DNA from: Megaustenia siamemsis
Taxonomy: Eukaryota; Mollusca; Gastropoda; Stylommatophora; Ariophantidae
Assembly (NCBI GenBank): GCA_032433765.1
Contig: JAVIAB010000041.1
Coordinates: 74,732,232 to 74,796,231 of the forward strand
Length of the DNA: 64,000 bases
Reading direction: 5' to 3'
Part shown: positions 38,773 through 49,500 of the stretch, piece after piece
Layout: the number at the start of each line of letters is the position of its first letter
How positions within the stretch are numbered: the stretch's first letter is position 1
Notes under the pieces: generated by a model
What the model saw: only the letters and a program-made list of their open reading frames with translations
Databases searched by the model: none
Told to the model about the DNA's origin: nothing
Made by a program: the position numbers and the translations under genes

Positions 38773-38854
38773 ATTTGTGTCCATATGTCAACTTATTGGC
38801 AAGTGAAACTCCACAGTACATAACTTCACCTGGTTATCCATACAAATATCCAAA
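38773..38854 (+). CDS. CUB exon A3
   Basis: An 82-nt exon between TTATGTTGCAG and GTAAGA. It encodes DLCPYVNLLASETPQYITSP, then GYPYKYP, the start of CUB module 3. Phases match A2 and A4. Confidence 0.93.
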
Positions 38855-38864
38855 GTAAGAACAT

Positions 38865-39232
38865 TACTGAGTTATTAAGTTAATTTGCGGGTCATCATCA
38901 TTGCACTTCGAGCATGTCCATAGGTGCTCAGATCCCCTCCTCATCAACTTTCGCAGTGTCCAGCGACTGACGACTCCAGTTGTGTGTAGGTTGATAAGTC
39001 TTCTTACACGCCCACTAAGTTTCTCGTTTCTGGCTGTGCCCATCTTAACTCCCATCTTCTTCATCCTAAGGAGTGACCTGGATTCATGGTTGTCGAAGTC
39101 ATGTGCTCTTCCCACATCTCGGAGGGTGTTGATGAGGTAGCCCGATCCATTGGTTGACCGGCCTCAACGATAGCGCAGCTTGCCAAAATGTCCGCTCTTT
39201 CATTCCCCCGTACTCTCGTATGTACTGTGACG

Positions 39233-39265
<33 letters not shown>

Positions 39266-39625
39266 GATCAGGACTCAATCAGAGTAGGACGTATATAAAG
39301 GTGATCTTTCTTTTTTTTTTTACTTCTGCAATGACTCTACCCATTGCATGCGTACAGAGCCAACCTTCACGTTTGTTATCATACTCATCGAATCACTCAG
39401 TATGCAGGCATGGGTGTAGTCTTGAGACTCTAACCAGATGAATGCCCTGGTCACTGCCATCACCTCCATCGTTATGCAACTCGTGGTCATAACGTATACA
39501 CCACTGTCTTCCTTGACTCTTCTGCCTGCCGAGCGTGTTGTCAATGTCCATGAACGTTGATGACATATTACAGAAGGGTCTGTATCACAGACAACTATTG
39601 CAGTATGAAGCACTGAGAACAATAT
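38865..39625 (-). pseudogene. LINE RNase H domain and 3' end
   Basis: On the - strand the 39622-39320 frame reads EDSGVYVMTTSCITMEVMAV, then CILSDSMSMITN, matching RNase H metal-site segments. After a (CT)n tract the reading continues in other frames with VRGNERADILASCA, the C-terminal RNase H motif. The tail NEKLSGRVRRLINLH ... HLWTCSKC then follows. The order is that of an RNase H-bearing LINE. Frames are broken, so it is dead. Its tail is the parent type of the 36-bp minisatellite. Confidence 0.85.
39235..39263. repeat. (CT)n microsatellite
   Basis: Lies inside the LINE fragment. The same flank (CAATCAGAGTAGGA) follows a longer (CT)n at 62729, so the CT tract is part of the LINE family. 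Confidence 0.95.
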
Positions 39626-40764
39626 CGATTAACATTTTCTTAATTAAAACTAGGTATTGGCAATGTTGTTAGTGCAGTCATCTGCTCACTACCTGATGCG
39701 GGTCCAAATACCAACATTCTAAAGTCAATTTAATTCTATTGATGGAATCAATTTTAATTCAGTCTGATAATCCCCATATCCGCCCCACAGCCAGTCCCAG
39801 CATTTCTTGAAGTGTAAACAGACTGATTGTTCCTGTAAGCTTTTGATTATAGATAATTCTGCTGTTCCCATTAAATACTCTGGATCGTCCAGATCCATTT
39901 TCCATCTTTAGGCTCCTCAGACTCTCAATATATATACATCATTGTTCCACATATTCTCCTCCTCTTCTCTTAAAGAATGAAGAATAAACTTGGCGATGTC
40001 CCCTGTACAGAGTAAGTCCACATTCAGTGCCAGAGATGCCAGCGAGCTTATCGGATATGTCATTGTCGTGTACACCAGCTGCCCTTTGAGAGCACACCCA
40101 GGTTAACGCTTTCACATTAGAGCCATCGAAGAGCTGCATCCACTCATGCCATAGACACAGTCAATCTTCTGTAGCATACATTGCCAGTCAGTTACCAAGT
40201 CTGTATGATCCACGTTCTGCGTCCAATATTCTGAAACAGTTTTCAAACCCTGTTCGGGTTATTACAATTAATATAGAACTTGCCGAGTAACAGAACAACC
40301 TAGCATTATATTGGCATCATAGTGAATAAAGGTGGTAATTGTTACAGAAAATAATTTGTATCTACCGGTGTCGAAAAGCGAAAGTACCCTTTTCCTTTAG
40401 TTTTTTTTTTTTTTAAATGACCAGTGTGTGCAGCGACTTGTAAGAAGCGCCGATTGTAACCGAAACATAAACGATTCAGTTGAAATACCAGCCGTGTGTA
40501 TAAACACAGATTTTCCAATTAGGCGCCCACAAAACAACATAAAGCATTTTGTTCTGTGGAATACACGTCGATCATGAGAGAAAGTGAACTACCCACTAGA
40601 TATCTGCCGTGTCGCGAATGGCTCCCATATTGAATCGTTGTAACCTAAAAGTTAAAAACAAAAACCTATAAGATATTACATTACCTTTGGTATGAAAACG
40701 ATCCTCATATCACATTATGGGGGCTGACAATAATTGATTGCAAAAGGTACAATCATTTTCGGAA
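39626..40764. other. Intron with a second RNase H-like LINE scrap
   Basis: On the - strand 40139-39939 reads ALTWVCSQRAAGVHDNDISD, then KLAG, weakly like the C-terminal RNase H motif. The rest is unassigned. Confidence 0.45.
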
Positions 40765-40992
40765 CATCTGTACTTCATATTCTCCAACATCTGTACTTCA
40801 TATTCTCCAACATCTGTACTTCATATTCTCCAACATCTGTACTTCATATTCTCCAACATCTGTACTTCATATTCTCCAACATCTGTACTTCATATTCTCC
40901 AACATCTGTACTTCATATTCTCCAACATCTGTACTTCATATTCTCCAACATCTGTACTTCAAATTCTCCAACATCTGTACTTCATATTCTCC
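40765..40992. repeat. 23-bp tandem array, 10 copies
   Basis: The unit is CATCTGTACTTCATATTCTC plus CAA, nearly identical throughout. Confidence 0.97.
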
Positions 40993-41495
40993 CGTGACCC
41001 CAATGCAAGCGTGTTGGGAGGGACGTAGAGGACGGTTGCTCACAGGGTAACATTTAAAACAGCAATAATTCCAAATAAAATATTTTTTTAATAACAGGTT
41101 ATGGGAGCAATAATTAGCTTGTCACAGACGCTGACAAGCCACATATGTAACATTCAAAGGCACTGGTAAATAATGTTACGACACTGCTCTAACGGCGTTC
41201 CATTTTTTACCTGTAAAGTTACATGTTACTTTTAAAACTGCTCTTCCGCATTTTTAGAATATAAGTAATGAAATCATGTTTCATTAGTAAACAAAACAAG
41301 CAAGACATTTATAATTTGTTGCATGTCACATTCACAATTACAAGTTGAAAATTGTAAAATGTATGTTGTAATTTATATTTACACCTTATTACACGTGCAA
41401 CAAGTTTACAATTGAGATCATGGCTTAAGTGTATCTATAATGCCAACCACGCATTTTGTCCAAATCCTAAAGCAATATTTCATCATTTGCTATCT
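40993..41495. other. Intron, no recognised feature
   Basis: AT-rich, unassigned. Confidence 0.5.
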
Positions 41496-42933
41496 GGTAA
41501 CACACTAAGGCAATGTTCTTTCTATTTGAAGTAATGTGGACTACAGGTGGATATGGTGCAGAAACATGGACATTAGACAAGAAAACAGAACAGAGAATTG
41601 AAGCCTTTGAAATGTGGATATATAGAAGAATAGGTACAATTGGATGAAAAGAAAATAAAACAACGATGAAGTCTGAAAACAACTAAAAATGAAAAACAGT
41701 GAAAAATCTTGTAGGGGAAAATACAAGGTAAAAGAGGCAGAGACAGACCAAGTCTAACATGGACAAGTAACATCAACAGATGGACAATTCAGCCTATGAC
41801 AACGTGCACCATCAAAACAAGAGACAGAGCAGAATGGCGCTCCATGGTAGCCAACCTTCTTTGCGGAGATGGCACTCGATGATGATGATGATGAGGTGGA
41901 TATAGTAAGACACTAAACCAATTTTCTTTCTATTTGTAGTATTATGGACTGCAGGTGGGTATAGTAAGACACTAAACCAATTTTCTTTCTATTTGTAGTA
42001 TTGTGGACTGCGGGTGGATATAGTAAGACACTAAACCAATTTTCTTTCTATTTGTAGTATTATGGACTGGTGGTGGGTATAGTAAGACACTAAACCAATT
42101 TTCTTTCTATTTGTAGTTGTGGACTACAAGTGGATATAGTAAGACACTAAACCAATTTTCTTTCTATTTGTAATATTGTGGACTACAAGTGGATATAGTA
42201 AGACACTAAACCAATTTTCTTTCTATTTGTAGTTGTGGACTACAAGTGGATATAGTAAGACACTAAACCAATTTTCTTTCTATTTGTAGTATTATGGACT
42301 GCAGGTGGGTATAGTAAGACACTAACCAATTTTCTTTCTATTTGTAGTATTGTGGACTGCGGGTGGATATAGTAAGACACTAAACCAATTTTCTTTCTAT
42401 TTGTAGTATTATGGACTGCGGGTGGATATAGTAAGACACTAAACCAATTTTCTTTCTATTTGTAGTATTGTGGACTGCGGGTGGATATAGTAAGACACTA
42501 AACCAATTTTCTTTCTATTTGTAGTTGTGGACTACAAGTGGATATAGTAAGACACTAAACCAATTTTCTTTCTATTTGTAATATTGTGGACTACAAGTGG
42601 ATATAGTAAGACACTAAACCAATTTTCTTTCTATTTGTAGTATTATGGACTGCGGGTGGATATAGTAAGACACTAAACCAATTTTCTTTCTATTTGTAGT
42701 ATTGTGGACTGCGGGTGGATATAGTAAGACACTAAACCAATTTTCTTTCTATTTGTAGTTGTGGACTACAAGTGGATATAGTAAGACACTAAACCAATTT
42801 TCTTTCTATTTGTAATATTGTGGACTACAAGTGGATATAGTAAGACACTAAACCAATTTTCTTTCTATTTGTAGTATTGTGGACTGCGGGTGGATATAGT
42901 AAGACACTAAACCAATTTTCTTTCTATTTGTAG
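41496..42933 (+). repeat. Tandem array of copied 3' splice sites and exon B3 starts (59-bp unit)
   Basis: The unit reads CAATTTTCTTTCTATTTGTAG, then TATTGTGGACTGCGGGTGG, then ATATAGTAAGACACTAAAC. The first part is a pyrimidine tract and AG identical to the acceptor of exon B3. The second matches the first 19 bases of that exon (codons for IVDCGW against IVECRW). The third contains GTAAGA, a good donor. I count 17 decoy units before the real acceptor at 42932-42933; 14 keep the AG and three read GTAATATTG instead. Ten units would give a 24-nt microexon and four a 22-nt one. An older diverged unit at 41496-41554 is cut off from the rest by a LINE insertion. Confidence 0.9.
41555..41893 (+). mobile_element. 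5'-truncated RTE-like LINE with target duplication
   Basis: The + strand starts in AETWTLDKKTEQRIEAFEMW, YRRIG, then (frame broken) GKIQGKRGRDRPSLTWTS and RDRAEWRSMVANLLCGDGT. It ends in (GAT)n. The flanks AGGTGGATAT at 41545-41554 and 41894-41903 are a 10-bp direct repeat. That repeat is also part of the array unit, so it could be array sequence rather than a true duplication. Confidence 0.8.
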
Positions 42934-43064
42934 TATTGTGGAATGCAGGTGGGTAATCAAAACAAATGTGTCTTCAAATGTGATTGTGTTGAAATTGATC
43001 GATTTCTTCATGGAGGAGCAGTACATTTCGTCATGCAAATTTGACTACGTGCATTTAATTAATG
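42934..43064 (+). CDS. CUB exon B3
   Basis: A 131-nt exon between TATTTGTAG and GTACAG, the longest B exon. It encodes IVECRWVIKTNVSSNVIVLK, then a Cys in SSCKFDYVHLING. The domain-end motif is HLING where the others have IYDG. Its acceptor is the last of a series of near-identical acceptors, so splice choice here may be unusual. Confidence 0.9.
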
Positions 43065-43477
43065 GTACAGTAATTCAGTATTAATAATGTCAGTACAATT
43101 ATTACATCATCATTGTTATTATATCACGATGGATCGTTTAAAATGTATGCTTGTGCTGAGTCATCGTATGCTTGTGATGAGTCATCATGCTTGTGTTGAG
43201 TTTTCATATGCTGGTGTTGAGTCTTCATATGCTGGTGCTAAATCATGATATGCTTATTTTGAGTCATCATATGCTTGTGTTGAGTCATCATATGCTTGTG
43301 TTGTCATCATGCTTGTGTTGAATCATCATATGCTTGTGTTGAGTCATGATATGCTTGTGTTGAGTCATCATGCTTGTGTTGAGTATTGATATGCTTGTGT
43401 TGAGTCATGATATGCTTGTATTGTGTCATCATATGCTTGTGTTGAGTCATCATATGCTTTTGTTGAGTCAGCATATA

Positions 43478-43899
43478 TAGGGTGTTTATAAAGTCTCACT
43501 ACACTTGGTATCTAGGTCAATTTGAAAAAAAATGTTTATGACGTCATCACAATATATGCTCAATGGTAAGTTCACTTGTTGCGACAGTTTTCTTAATGAC
43601 TTGTCTGGACTTTTAAGGATTCTGTCTTGGATATCTAAACATATTTCATCATTCACAGCAGGCCTACCAGATCGTGGAGCATCTTCCACATTTCCAGTAG
43701 CAATAAACTTATTCAACAAATTTCTAACCGTAATGCGATGAGGAGGTTGTTTATCAGGAAATCTTGCTATAAATCTTTGAACAACTACCCGTGTGTATCG
43801 CACAATTGACAGTGGGAGCACATATTGTGATGACGTCATAAACATTTTTTTTCAAATTGACCTAGATACCAAGTGTAGTGAGACTTTATAAACACCCTG
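43478..43899. mobile_element. Mariner-type short element with long inverted repeats
   Basis: The two ends match as inverted repeats for about 75 bases, beginning AGGGTGTTTATAAAGTCTCA. TA dinucleotides flank both sides (43476-43477 and 43900-43901), as expected for Tc1/mariner insertions. The 422-bp interior carries part of an N-terminal helix-turn-helix domain on the - strand. Confidence 0.9.
43560..43816 (-). pseudogene. Transposase N-terminal HTH remnant inside the short element
   Basis: The - strand reads FIARFPDKQPPHRITVRNLL, then NKFIATGNVEDAPRSGRPAV and KSPDKSLRKLSQQVNLPLS. This pattern (RFP..PPHR.T, DAPRSGRP, SLRKLSQQ) is that of the HTH domain found N-terminal to mariner-like transposases (DUF4817 type). 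No DDE catalytic domain is present, so the element must be mobilised in trans. The frame itself is unbroken. Confidence 0.8.
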
Positions 43900-44835
43900 T
43901 ACTTGTATTGAGACATTTTTTGCATGTATTAAGTCATCATATACTTGTGTTGGGGCATCATATGCTTGCGTTGAGACATTGTATGCTTTGTGTTTGAGTC
44001 ATCATATGCTTGTGTTGAGTCATCATATTTATGTGTTGAGACATCTTATACTTGTGTTGAATCATTATATGCGTGTGTTGAGTCATCACATGCTTGTTTT
44101 GTGTCATCATATGCTTGTGCTGAAACATCATATGCTTGTATTGTGTCATCATATGCTTGTGTTGAGACATCATGTGCGTGTGTTGAGTCATCATATGCTT
44201 GTGTTAAGTTATCATATGCTTGTGTTAAATCATCATATGTTTGTATTGAGTGATGATATGCTTGTGTCATGTCATCATATGCTTGTATTGAGTCATCATA
44301 TGCTTGTGTTGAATCATAATATGCTTATATTGCGTCATTATGCCTGTGTTGAGTCATCACATGCTTGTGTTGTATCCCCATATGTTTGTGTTGAGACCTC
44401 ATATTCTTGTGTTGAGTCACAATATGCTTGTGTTAAGACATCATCTCCTTGTGTTCAGACATCATATTTTTGTGTTGAGACATCATATACTTGTTTTTGA
44501 ATCATCATATGTTTGTATTGAGTAATCATATGCTTGTTTTGAGTCATCATATTTTTTGAGCTGAGACATCATATGCTTGTATTGAAACAACATATGCTTG
44601 TGTTGAAACATCATATGCTTGTATTGAAACATCATATGCTTGTGTTGAGTCGTCATATGTTTGTCTTGAGACATCATATGACTATGTTGAATCATCATAT
44701 GCGTGTGTTAAGTCATCACATGCTTGTTTTGTGTCATCATATGCTTGTGTTGAGTCATCATATGCTTATATTGAGACATCATATGCTTGTGTTGAGTCAT
44801 CATATGCTTATATTGAGACATCATATGCTTGTAGA

Positions 44836-45220
44836 TTGCCGGTTAGATTAGATTGTTAGAAAATAGTCTATGTAGAACGAAAGCTTATTACCAATATCAA
44901 GAAGAACCATCTGTGACATCATGAGAAGGAAATAAGTGGTGCATATTGTAATAATTAGATAAAATGGAAAACTGGAAGATGGGAAGATAAAATATAACAC
45001 CTGATAGTTATTATTTAGTTTGTATTACGTTTACCAACACAATAGTTAGAAACCAACATATGACATTATACACACAGGCTTCATATTGGTTGTTAAATAC
45101 ACAAGTTATTACAGGACAGTATTAATTATGGGATTTATCATCTATTATATCATATGGTATTGTAGAATCAGAATTTACCAGACTTTTACCGTCATAAGTG
45201 CCGTGAAGGAGCCGCTAGAG
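44836..45220. other. Intron, no recognised feature
   Basis: AT-rich, unassigned. Confidence 0.5.
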
Positions 45221-46633
45221 TGTGTTCAACAAGGAAAGGAAGCTGCTGGTGTGTGTTCAACAGGGAAAGGAAGCTGCTGGTGTGTGTTCAACAGGGAAAG
45301 GAAGCTGCTGGTGTGTGTTCAACAGGGAAAGGAAGCTGCTGGTGTGTGTTCAACAGGGAAAGGAAGCTGCTGGTGTGTGTTCAACAGGGAAAGGAAGCTG
45401 CTGGTGTGTGTTCAACAGGGAAAGGAAGCTGCTGGTGTGTGTTCAACAGGGAAAGGAAGCTGCTGGTGTGTGTTCAACAGGGAAAGGAAGCTGCTGGTGT
45501 GTGTTCAACAGGGAAAGGAAGCTGCTGGTGTGTGTTCAACAGGGAAAGGAAATTGCTGGTGTGTGTTCAACAGGAAAGAAAACTGCTGGTGTGTGTTCAA
45601 CAGGGAAAGGAAGCTGCTGGTGTGTGTTCAACAGGGAAAGGAAACTGCTTGTGTGTGTTCAACAGGGAAAGGAAGCTGCTGGTGTGTGTTCAACAGGGAA
45701 AGGAAATTGCTGGTGTGTGTTCAACAGGGAAAGAAAACTGCTGGTGTGTGTTCAACAAGGAAAGGAAGCTGCTGGTGTGTGTTCAACAGGGAAAGGAAGC
45801 TGCTGGTGTGTGTTCAACAGGGAAAGGAAGCTGCTGGTGTGCGTTCAACAGGGAAAGGAAACTGCTTGTGTGTGTTCAACAAGGAAAGGAAGCTGCTGGT
45901 GTGTGTTCAACAAGGAAAGGAAGCTGCTGGTGTGTGTTCAACAGGGAAAGGAAGCTGCTGGTGTGTGTTCAACAGGGAAAGAAAACTGCTGGTGTGTGTT
46001 CAACAAGGAAAGGAAGCTGCTGGTGTGTGTTCAACAGGGAAAGGAAGCTGCTGGTGTGTGTTCAACAGGGAAAGAAAACTGCTGGTGTGTGTTCAACAAG
46101 GAAAGGAAGCTGCTGGTGTGTGTTCAACAAGGAAAGGAAGCTGCTGGTGTGTGTTCAACAGGGAAAGGAAGCTGCTGGTGTGTGTTCAACAGGAAAAGGA
46201 AGCTGCTGGTGTGTGTTCAACAGGGAAAGGAAGCTGCTGGTGTGTGTTCAACAGGGAAAGGAAGCTGCTGGTGTGTGTTCAACAGGGAAAGGAAGCTGCT
46301 GGTGTGTGTTCAACAGGGAAAGGAAGCTGCTGGTGTGTGTTCAACAGGGAAAGGAAGCTGCTGGTGTGTGTTCAACAGGGAAAGGAAGCTGCTGGTGTGT
46401 GTTCAACAGGGAAAGGAAGCTGCTGGTGTGTGTTCAACAGGGAAAGGAAGCTGCTGGTGTGTGTTCAACAGGTAAAGGAAACTGCTGGTGTGTGTTCAAC
46501 AGGGAAAGGAAGCTGCTGGTGTGTGTTCAACAGGGAAAGGAAGCTGCTGGTGTGTGTTCAACAGGGAAAGGAAGCTGCTGGTGTGTGTTCAACAGGGAAA
46601 GGAAGCTGCTGGTGTGTGTTCAACAGGGAAAGG
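45221..46633. repeat. 29-bp tandem array, about 48 copies
   Basis: The unit is GTGTGTTCAACAGGGAAAGG plus AAGCTGCTG. It lacks stops on the + strand, so all three + frames stay open for over 400 codons although the unit is not a multiple of three. These frames are not genes. Confidence 0.96.
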
Positions 46634-46859
46634 AAGTCACTGGTGTTTGATCTACAGAGAACGGGAGTCACTGGTGAAATATCAACAGTAAAAATAATCC
46701 GCGGGTGTAAAAGGTTTGGAAACCAGCTGTCAAAAGTAATTAGAAGACTTTTCATCCGCCAAATTTGCAGGTGTTGTCTGTCCTACAATGTGACGAGGTG
46801 GAGTTGGCAACTCTCAGACCTAAGAAGGTAACTTTTTTAGGTTGCTTAGTTGACAATGT

Positions 46860-46995
46860 ATCGTAATGCATAGTCTCTCGTAGCAAGACGCTGTTTTGAG
46901 CAGTACGAGTTCGATCCTCCTTCGGGCTATTTTTTGTGTGTTTAATTGTTGAATATTTGTGGACTATTTCCCCGAGTGTTGTAACATATTCTTCC
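46860..46995 (+). mobile_element. tRNA-derived SINE, family 2
   Basis: A tRNA-like head has the B box GAGTTCGATCCTCC near 46907. It is followed by a TTTAATTGTTGAATATTTG body and CCGAGTGTTGTAACATA. It shares layout and 3' sequence with 47820-48050. Confidence 0.55.
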
Positions 46996-47217
46996 CATGA
47001 AACGATTCGTTGATAGTGACATCAGTTGCATGTATTTGTGCTTTAAAATTGCTGGGCTAAAAATAATTATAATGGGACAAATACCAAGTTTACTACTCAA
47101 AAATAGTCTGCTCGCTGTTTAATGTTAAAAAAAAAATTGTTGGTATTAAACGTCAAACACAACATTAAAAAAACAACAATAACATGCTTTAACTTATCAT
47201 TATTTTGTTTCCTTAAG

Positions 47218-47375
47218 ATAACAGCATATACTCTTCCAAAAGAAGAGAACTGTGTGGCCAAGATCAAAATGGAACATTCACAAGCACTGGACCAATCATG
47301 ACTGTATCGTTTCATTCCAATGCCATATATAACTACAGAGGTTTCAAATTGAGTACACTTCGCAGGACAAATCAG
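47218..47375 (+). CDS. CUB exon C3, one base short
   Basis: A 158-nt exon between TTCCTTAAG and GTAATG. It encodes RRELCGQDQNGTFTSTG, then MTVSFHSNAIYNYRGFK. After that the frame slips: CAAATTGAGTACACTTCG aligns with the other C exons only if one base is missing near 47349, before EYTSQDKSG. C exons elsewhere are 159 or 162 nt. Read as it stands, the next exon (A4) goes out of frame and a stop appears in B4. The acceptor is AAG rather than CAG or TAG. Confidence 0.85.
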
Positions 47376-47489
47376 GTAATGACAATTTTAGAGACACTGC
47401 TACATAGTTGTAGAAGAGCTGAATAGCCTACTTTTTCATTAAAATAACGTATAATTTGAGAATCGTCGACTTTTACAGTAACGGCTTTA

Positions 47490-48115
47490 GTGAGTTGTCA
47501 TTTGTTCCGAGCGCTGTAAACATACCTCTTCCTCTGAATTGATTCGCTGATTATCGCCCCGGAAGTTTCCCTCTATAATAATATTCATTTATTATTATTT
47601 GTCTCCAGCCTAAACCACTGGAAACTACTATTCGTGCTGTTTCGTCCTAAATGTTTGTCTGCAACGCAAGTATTCAGCCCTACCCTATCCGGGAGATACT
47701 TGTCTTAATAGGAAAAAACAGATACACCCATTTCATCCTTCAGTTGTGATCGCAGCCCTATGCTATAGTCATGAGAACACCTGCGTGAAAGACATCGCCA
47801 TTAATGGCTAATTATTTATTTAGCCGAGTTGGCAGTGTTCTCTAACGTTTGGCTTTACGTGGCAAGGCGTATGCCAAGGAGTACGGTTCGATCCTGCTTA
47901 GGACCATATATTGTTCCTTGTTTGTTTTCAATTGTTAATTATTTGTCAATTTTACCGAGTGCTGTAAACATACCTCTTCCTCTGAATTGATTCTCAGATT
48001 ATCGCCTCGGAAGTTTCCCTCTATAATAATATTCATTTATTATTATTTATCTTTTTTTCCCCCGAGTGCTGTAAACATACCTCTTCCTCTGAATTGATTT
48101 AGTTGACACCTTCTG
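47490..48115 (+). mobile_element. SINE family 2 copies and 3' fragments
   Basis: A tRNA-like head lies at 47820-47912 (GCCGAGTTGGCAGTGTTCTC, B box CGGTTCGATCCTG). The 3' segment GCTGTAAACATACCTCTTCC occurs three times (near 47512, 47972 and 48067), so the family is represented by one longer copy and two tails. Confidence 0.55.
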
Positions 48116-48635
48116 GAACTGAATGTCATGGTCTGGATTACCAGATATAACTTCTGTACAAATGTCTTTGTTTTGTTTGGGGTTTCTAAGTGAGACAATT
48201 ACTGCATTGCAACGTGTGTCACGCCCACATTTAACACAAAATACCTATAATGTACTTGCACATAACATTAGCCATTATTTGTTTCATTGTGTGTCTAGCT
48301 TGAGCTTTAGTGAGATATCAAAGTGTACATCGCTACATCTATTCGTTTGCAAGACTGTCTGCTTGAGAAAGCAAATGAAGTAAGGCAAGCTTCCAGATAC
48401 CGCAATGTTAGACAGAGCTGATATTCCCAGGACAGACACTGTATCGATGCACTCAGACAACCGCTTAGCGTGCCATTCATATATATATAATATAGACCGA
48501 ATACCAAACTACTGAATGAATAATAAAGGTATTGTCTTAGATAGATTATTGTCTTACAAAAGAAACATAATAAAGATATTGTCTTAGATTATTGTCTTAC
48601 AAACGAAACATAATAAATGTTTACCTGTCCCGCAG
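48116..48635. other. Intron before exon A4
   Basis: No gene recognised. A direct repeat of TATTGTCTTAGATTATTGTC-like sequence lies at 48530-48610. Confidence 0.5.
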
Positions 48636-48717
48636 CTCAGTGTACAGATGTTCACCTTTCGGCCACTACAACTCCAAAGTACATTACATCGCTTGGCTAC
48701 CCCGACGATTACCCAAG
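48636..48717 (+). CDS. CUB exon A4
   Basis: An 82-nt exon between CCCGCAG and GTACGA. It encodes AQCTDVHLSATTTPKYITSL, then GYPDDYP. The alternative AG four bases on would give a frame without the CUB motifs. Phases are as in A2 and A3. Confidence 0.92.
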
Positions 48718-48779
48718 GTACGAACATTCGCTGTATCGTCACTAGTGAAACAATAAACATTTCCAAGTATTCCACCTGG

Positions 48780-49038
48780 CCAGGAGATCACTGACTTAGA
48801 CAAACACTAAACGCGGGTAGAAACACGTAGAGGCTGTATCTCGACTTGTCGTCGCGACTATTGCCAGGAGATCACTGAGTTAGACAAACACTAAACGCGG
48901 GGTAGAAACACGTAGAGGCTGTATCTCGACTTGTCGTCGCGACTATTGCCAGGAGATCACTGAGTTAGACAAACACTAAACGCGGGGTAGAAACACGTAG
49001 AGGCTGTATCTCGACTTGTCGTCGCGACTATTGCCAGG
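48780..49038. repeat. 84-85-bp tandem repeat, 3 copies
   Basis: The unit begins CCAGGAGATCACTGAGTTAG and ends TCGTCGCGACTATTG. The second and third copies carry one extra G. It starts 60 bases after exon A4. Confidence 0.95.
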
Positions 49039-49049
49039 CCCAGGTTCTA

Positions 49050-49270
49050 GACTCAATAATAAATAAACAAATAGCCATTCATCATGACATGTGCCGTCTC
49101 CGCATCGCAAGTTGACTACCATGGAGCGCCATTCCGCTCTGTCTCTTGCTTTGATAGTGCAGGCTGTCATAGGTTGGCTTGTCCGTCTTTTGATGGTATT
49201 ATCCATGTTAGTCCTGGTCTGTCATTGCCTCTCTTACCATGTATTTTCCCTTCTAAGATTACATTTAGTA
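49050..49270 (-). pseudogene. RTE-like LINE C-terminal fragment
   Basis: The - strand carries the tail motif RDRAEWRSMVVNLRCGDGT seen in the other RTE-like fragments, plus the start of the GRGRP-like region, broken. Confidence 0.75.
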
Positions 49271-49389
49271 GACTGTTGTTTCTTTTAACATACCCTCCCT
49301 ACTAAAAAAAATTAAATAAAATAACCACAACAGAAAAGAAATGCATTAGACTCATGAAGGGAAATTGCCTGATGAATTAGAACCGGTAT

Positions 49390-49500
49390 GAAAAACTGAT
49401 AAATAAAAACCTATCTTTAGAGTTATTTCCACCACAGAAAACGTAAGGAAACTACAGACACAATGGTTTTCTCACGTGATGAGACAAAGCCATCAAAACA
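49390..49500 (+). pseudogene. Small LINE C-terminal scrap
   Basis: The + strand reads TAENVRKLQTQWFSHVMRQS, the WF.H.MR motif of LINE ORF2 C-termini. Confidence 0.6.

Larger units (their letters stand above)
43145..44835. repeat. 21-bp tandem array, diverged, split by a MITE
   Basis: The unit is TTGAGTCATCATATGCTTGTG with many substitutions and some length changes. It is interrupted at 43478-43899 by an inverted-repeat element. Frames of 60-170 codons are repeat shadows. Confidence 0.93.

Noticed and set aside
38895..39140. Host gene on the + strand
   Set aside because: The - strand reading matches a LINE tail also present at 6140; the + frame is its shadow.
43979..44851. Several frames of 60-173 codons in the 21-bp array
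   Set aside because: Degenerate repeat translation on both strands.
45086..46831. Frames of 417-581 codons in the 29-bp array
   Set aside because: All three + frames are open through a stop-free unit, so there is no sign of selection on one frame.
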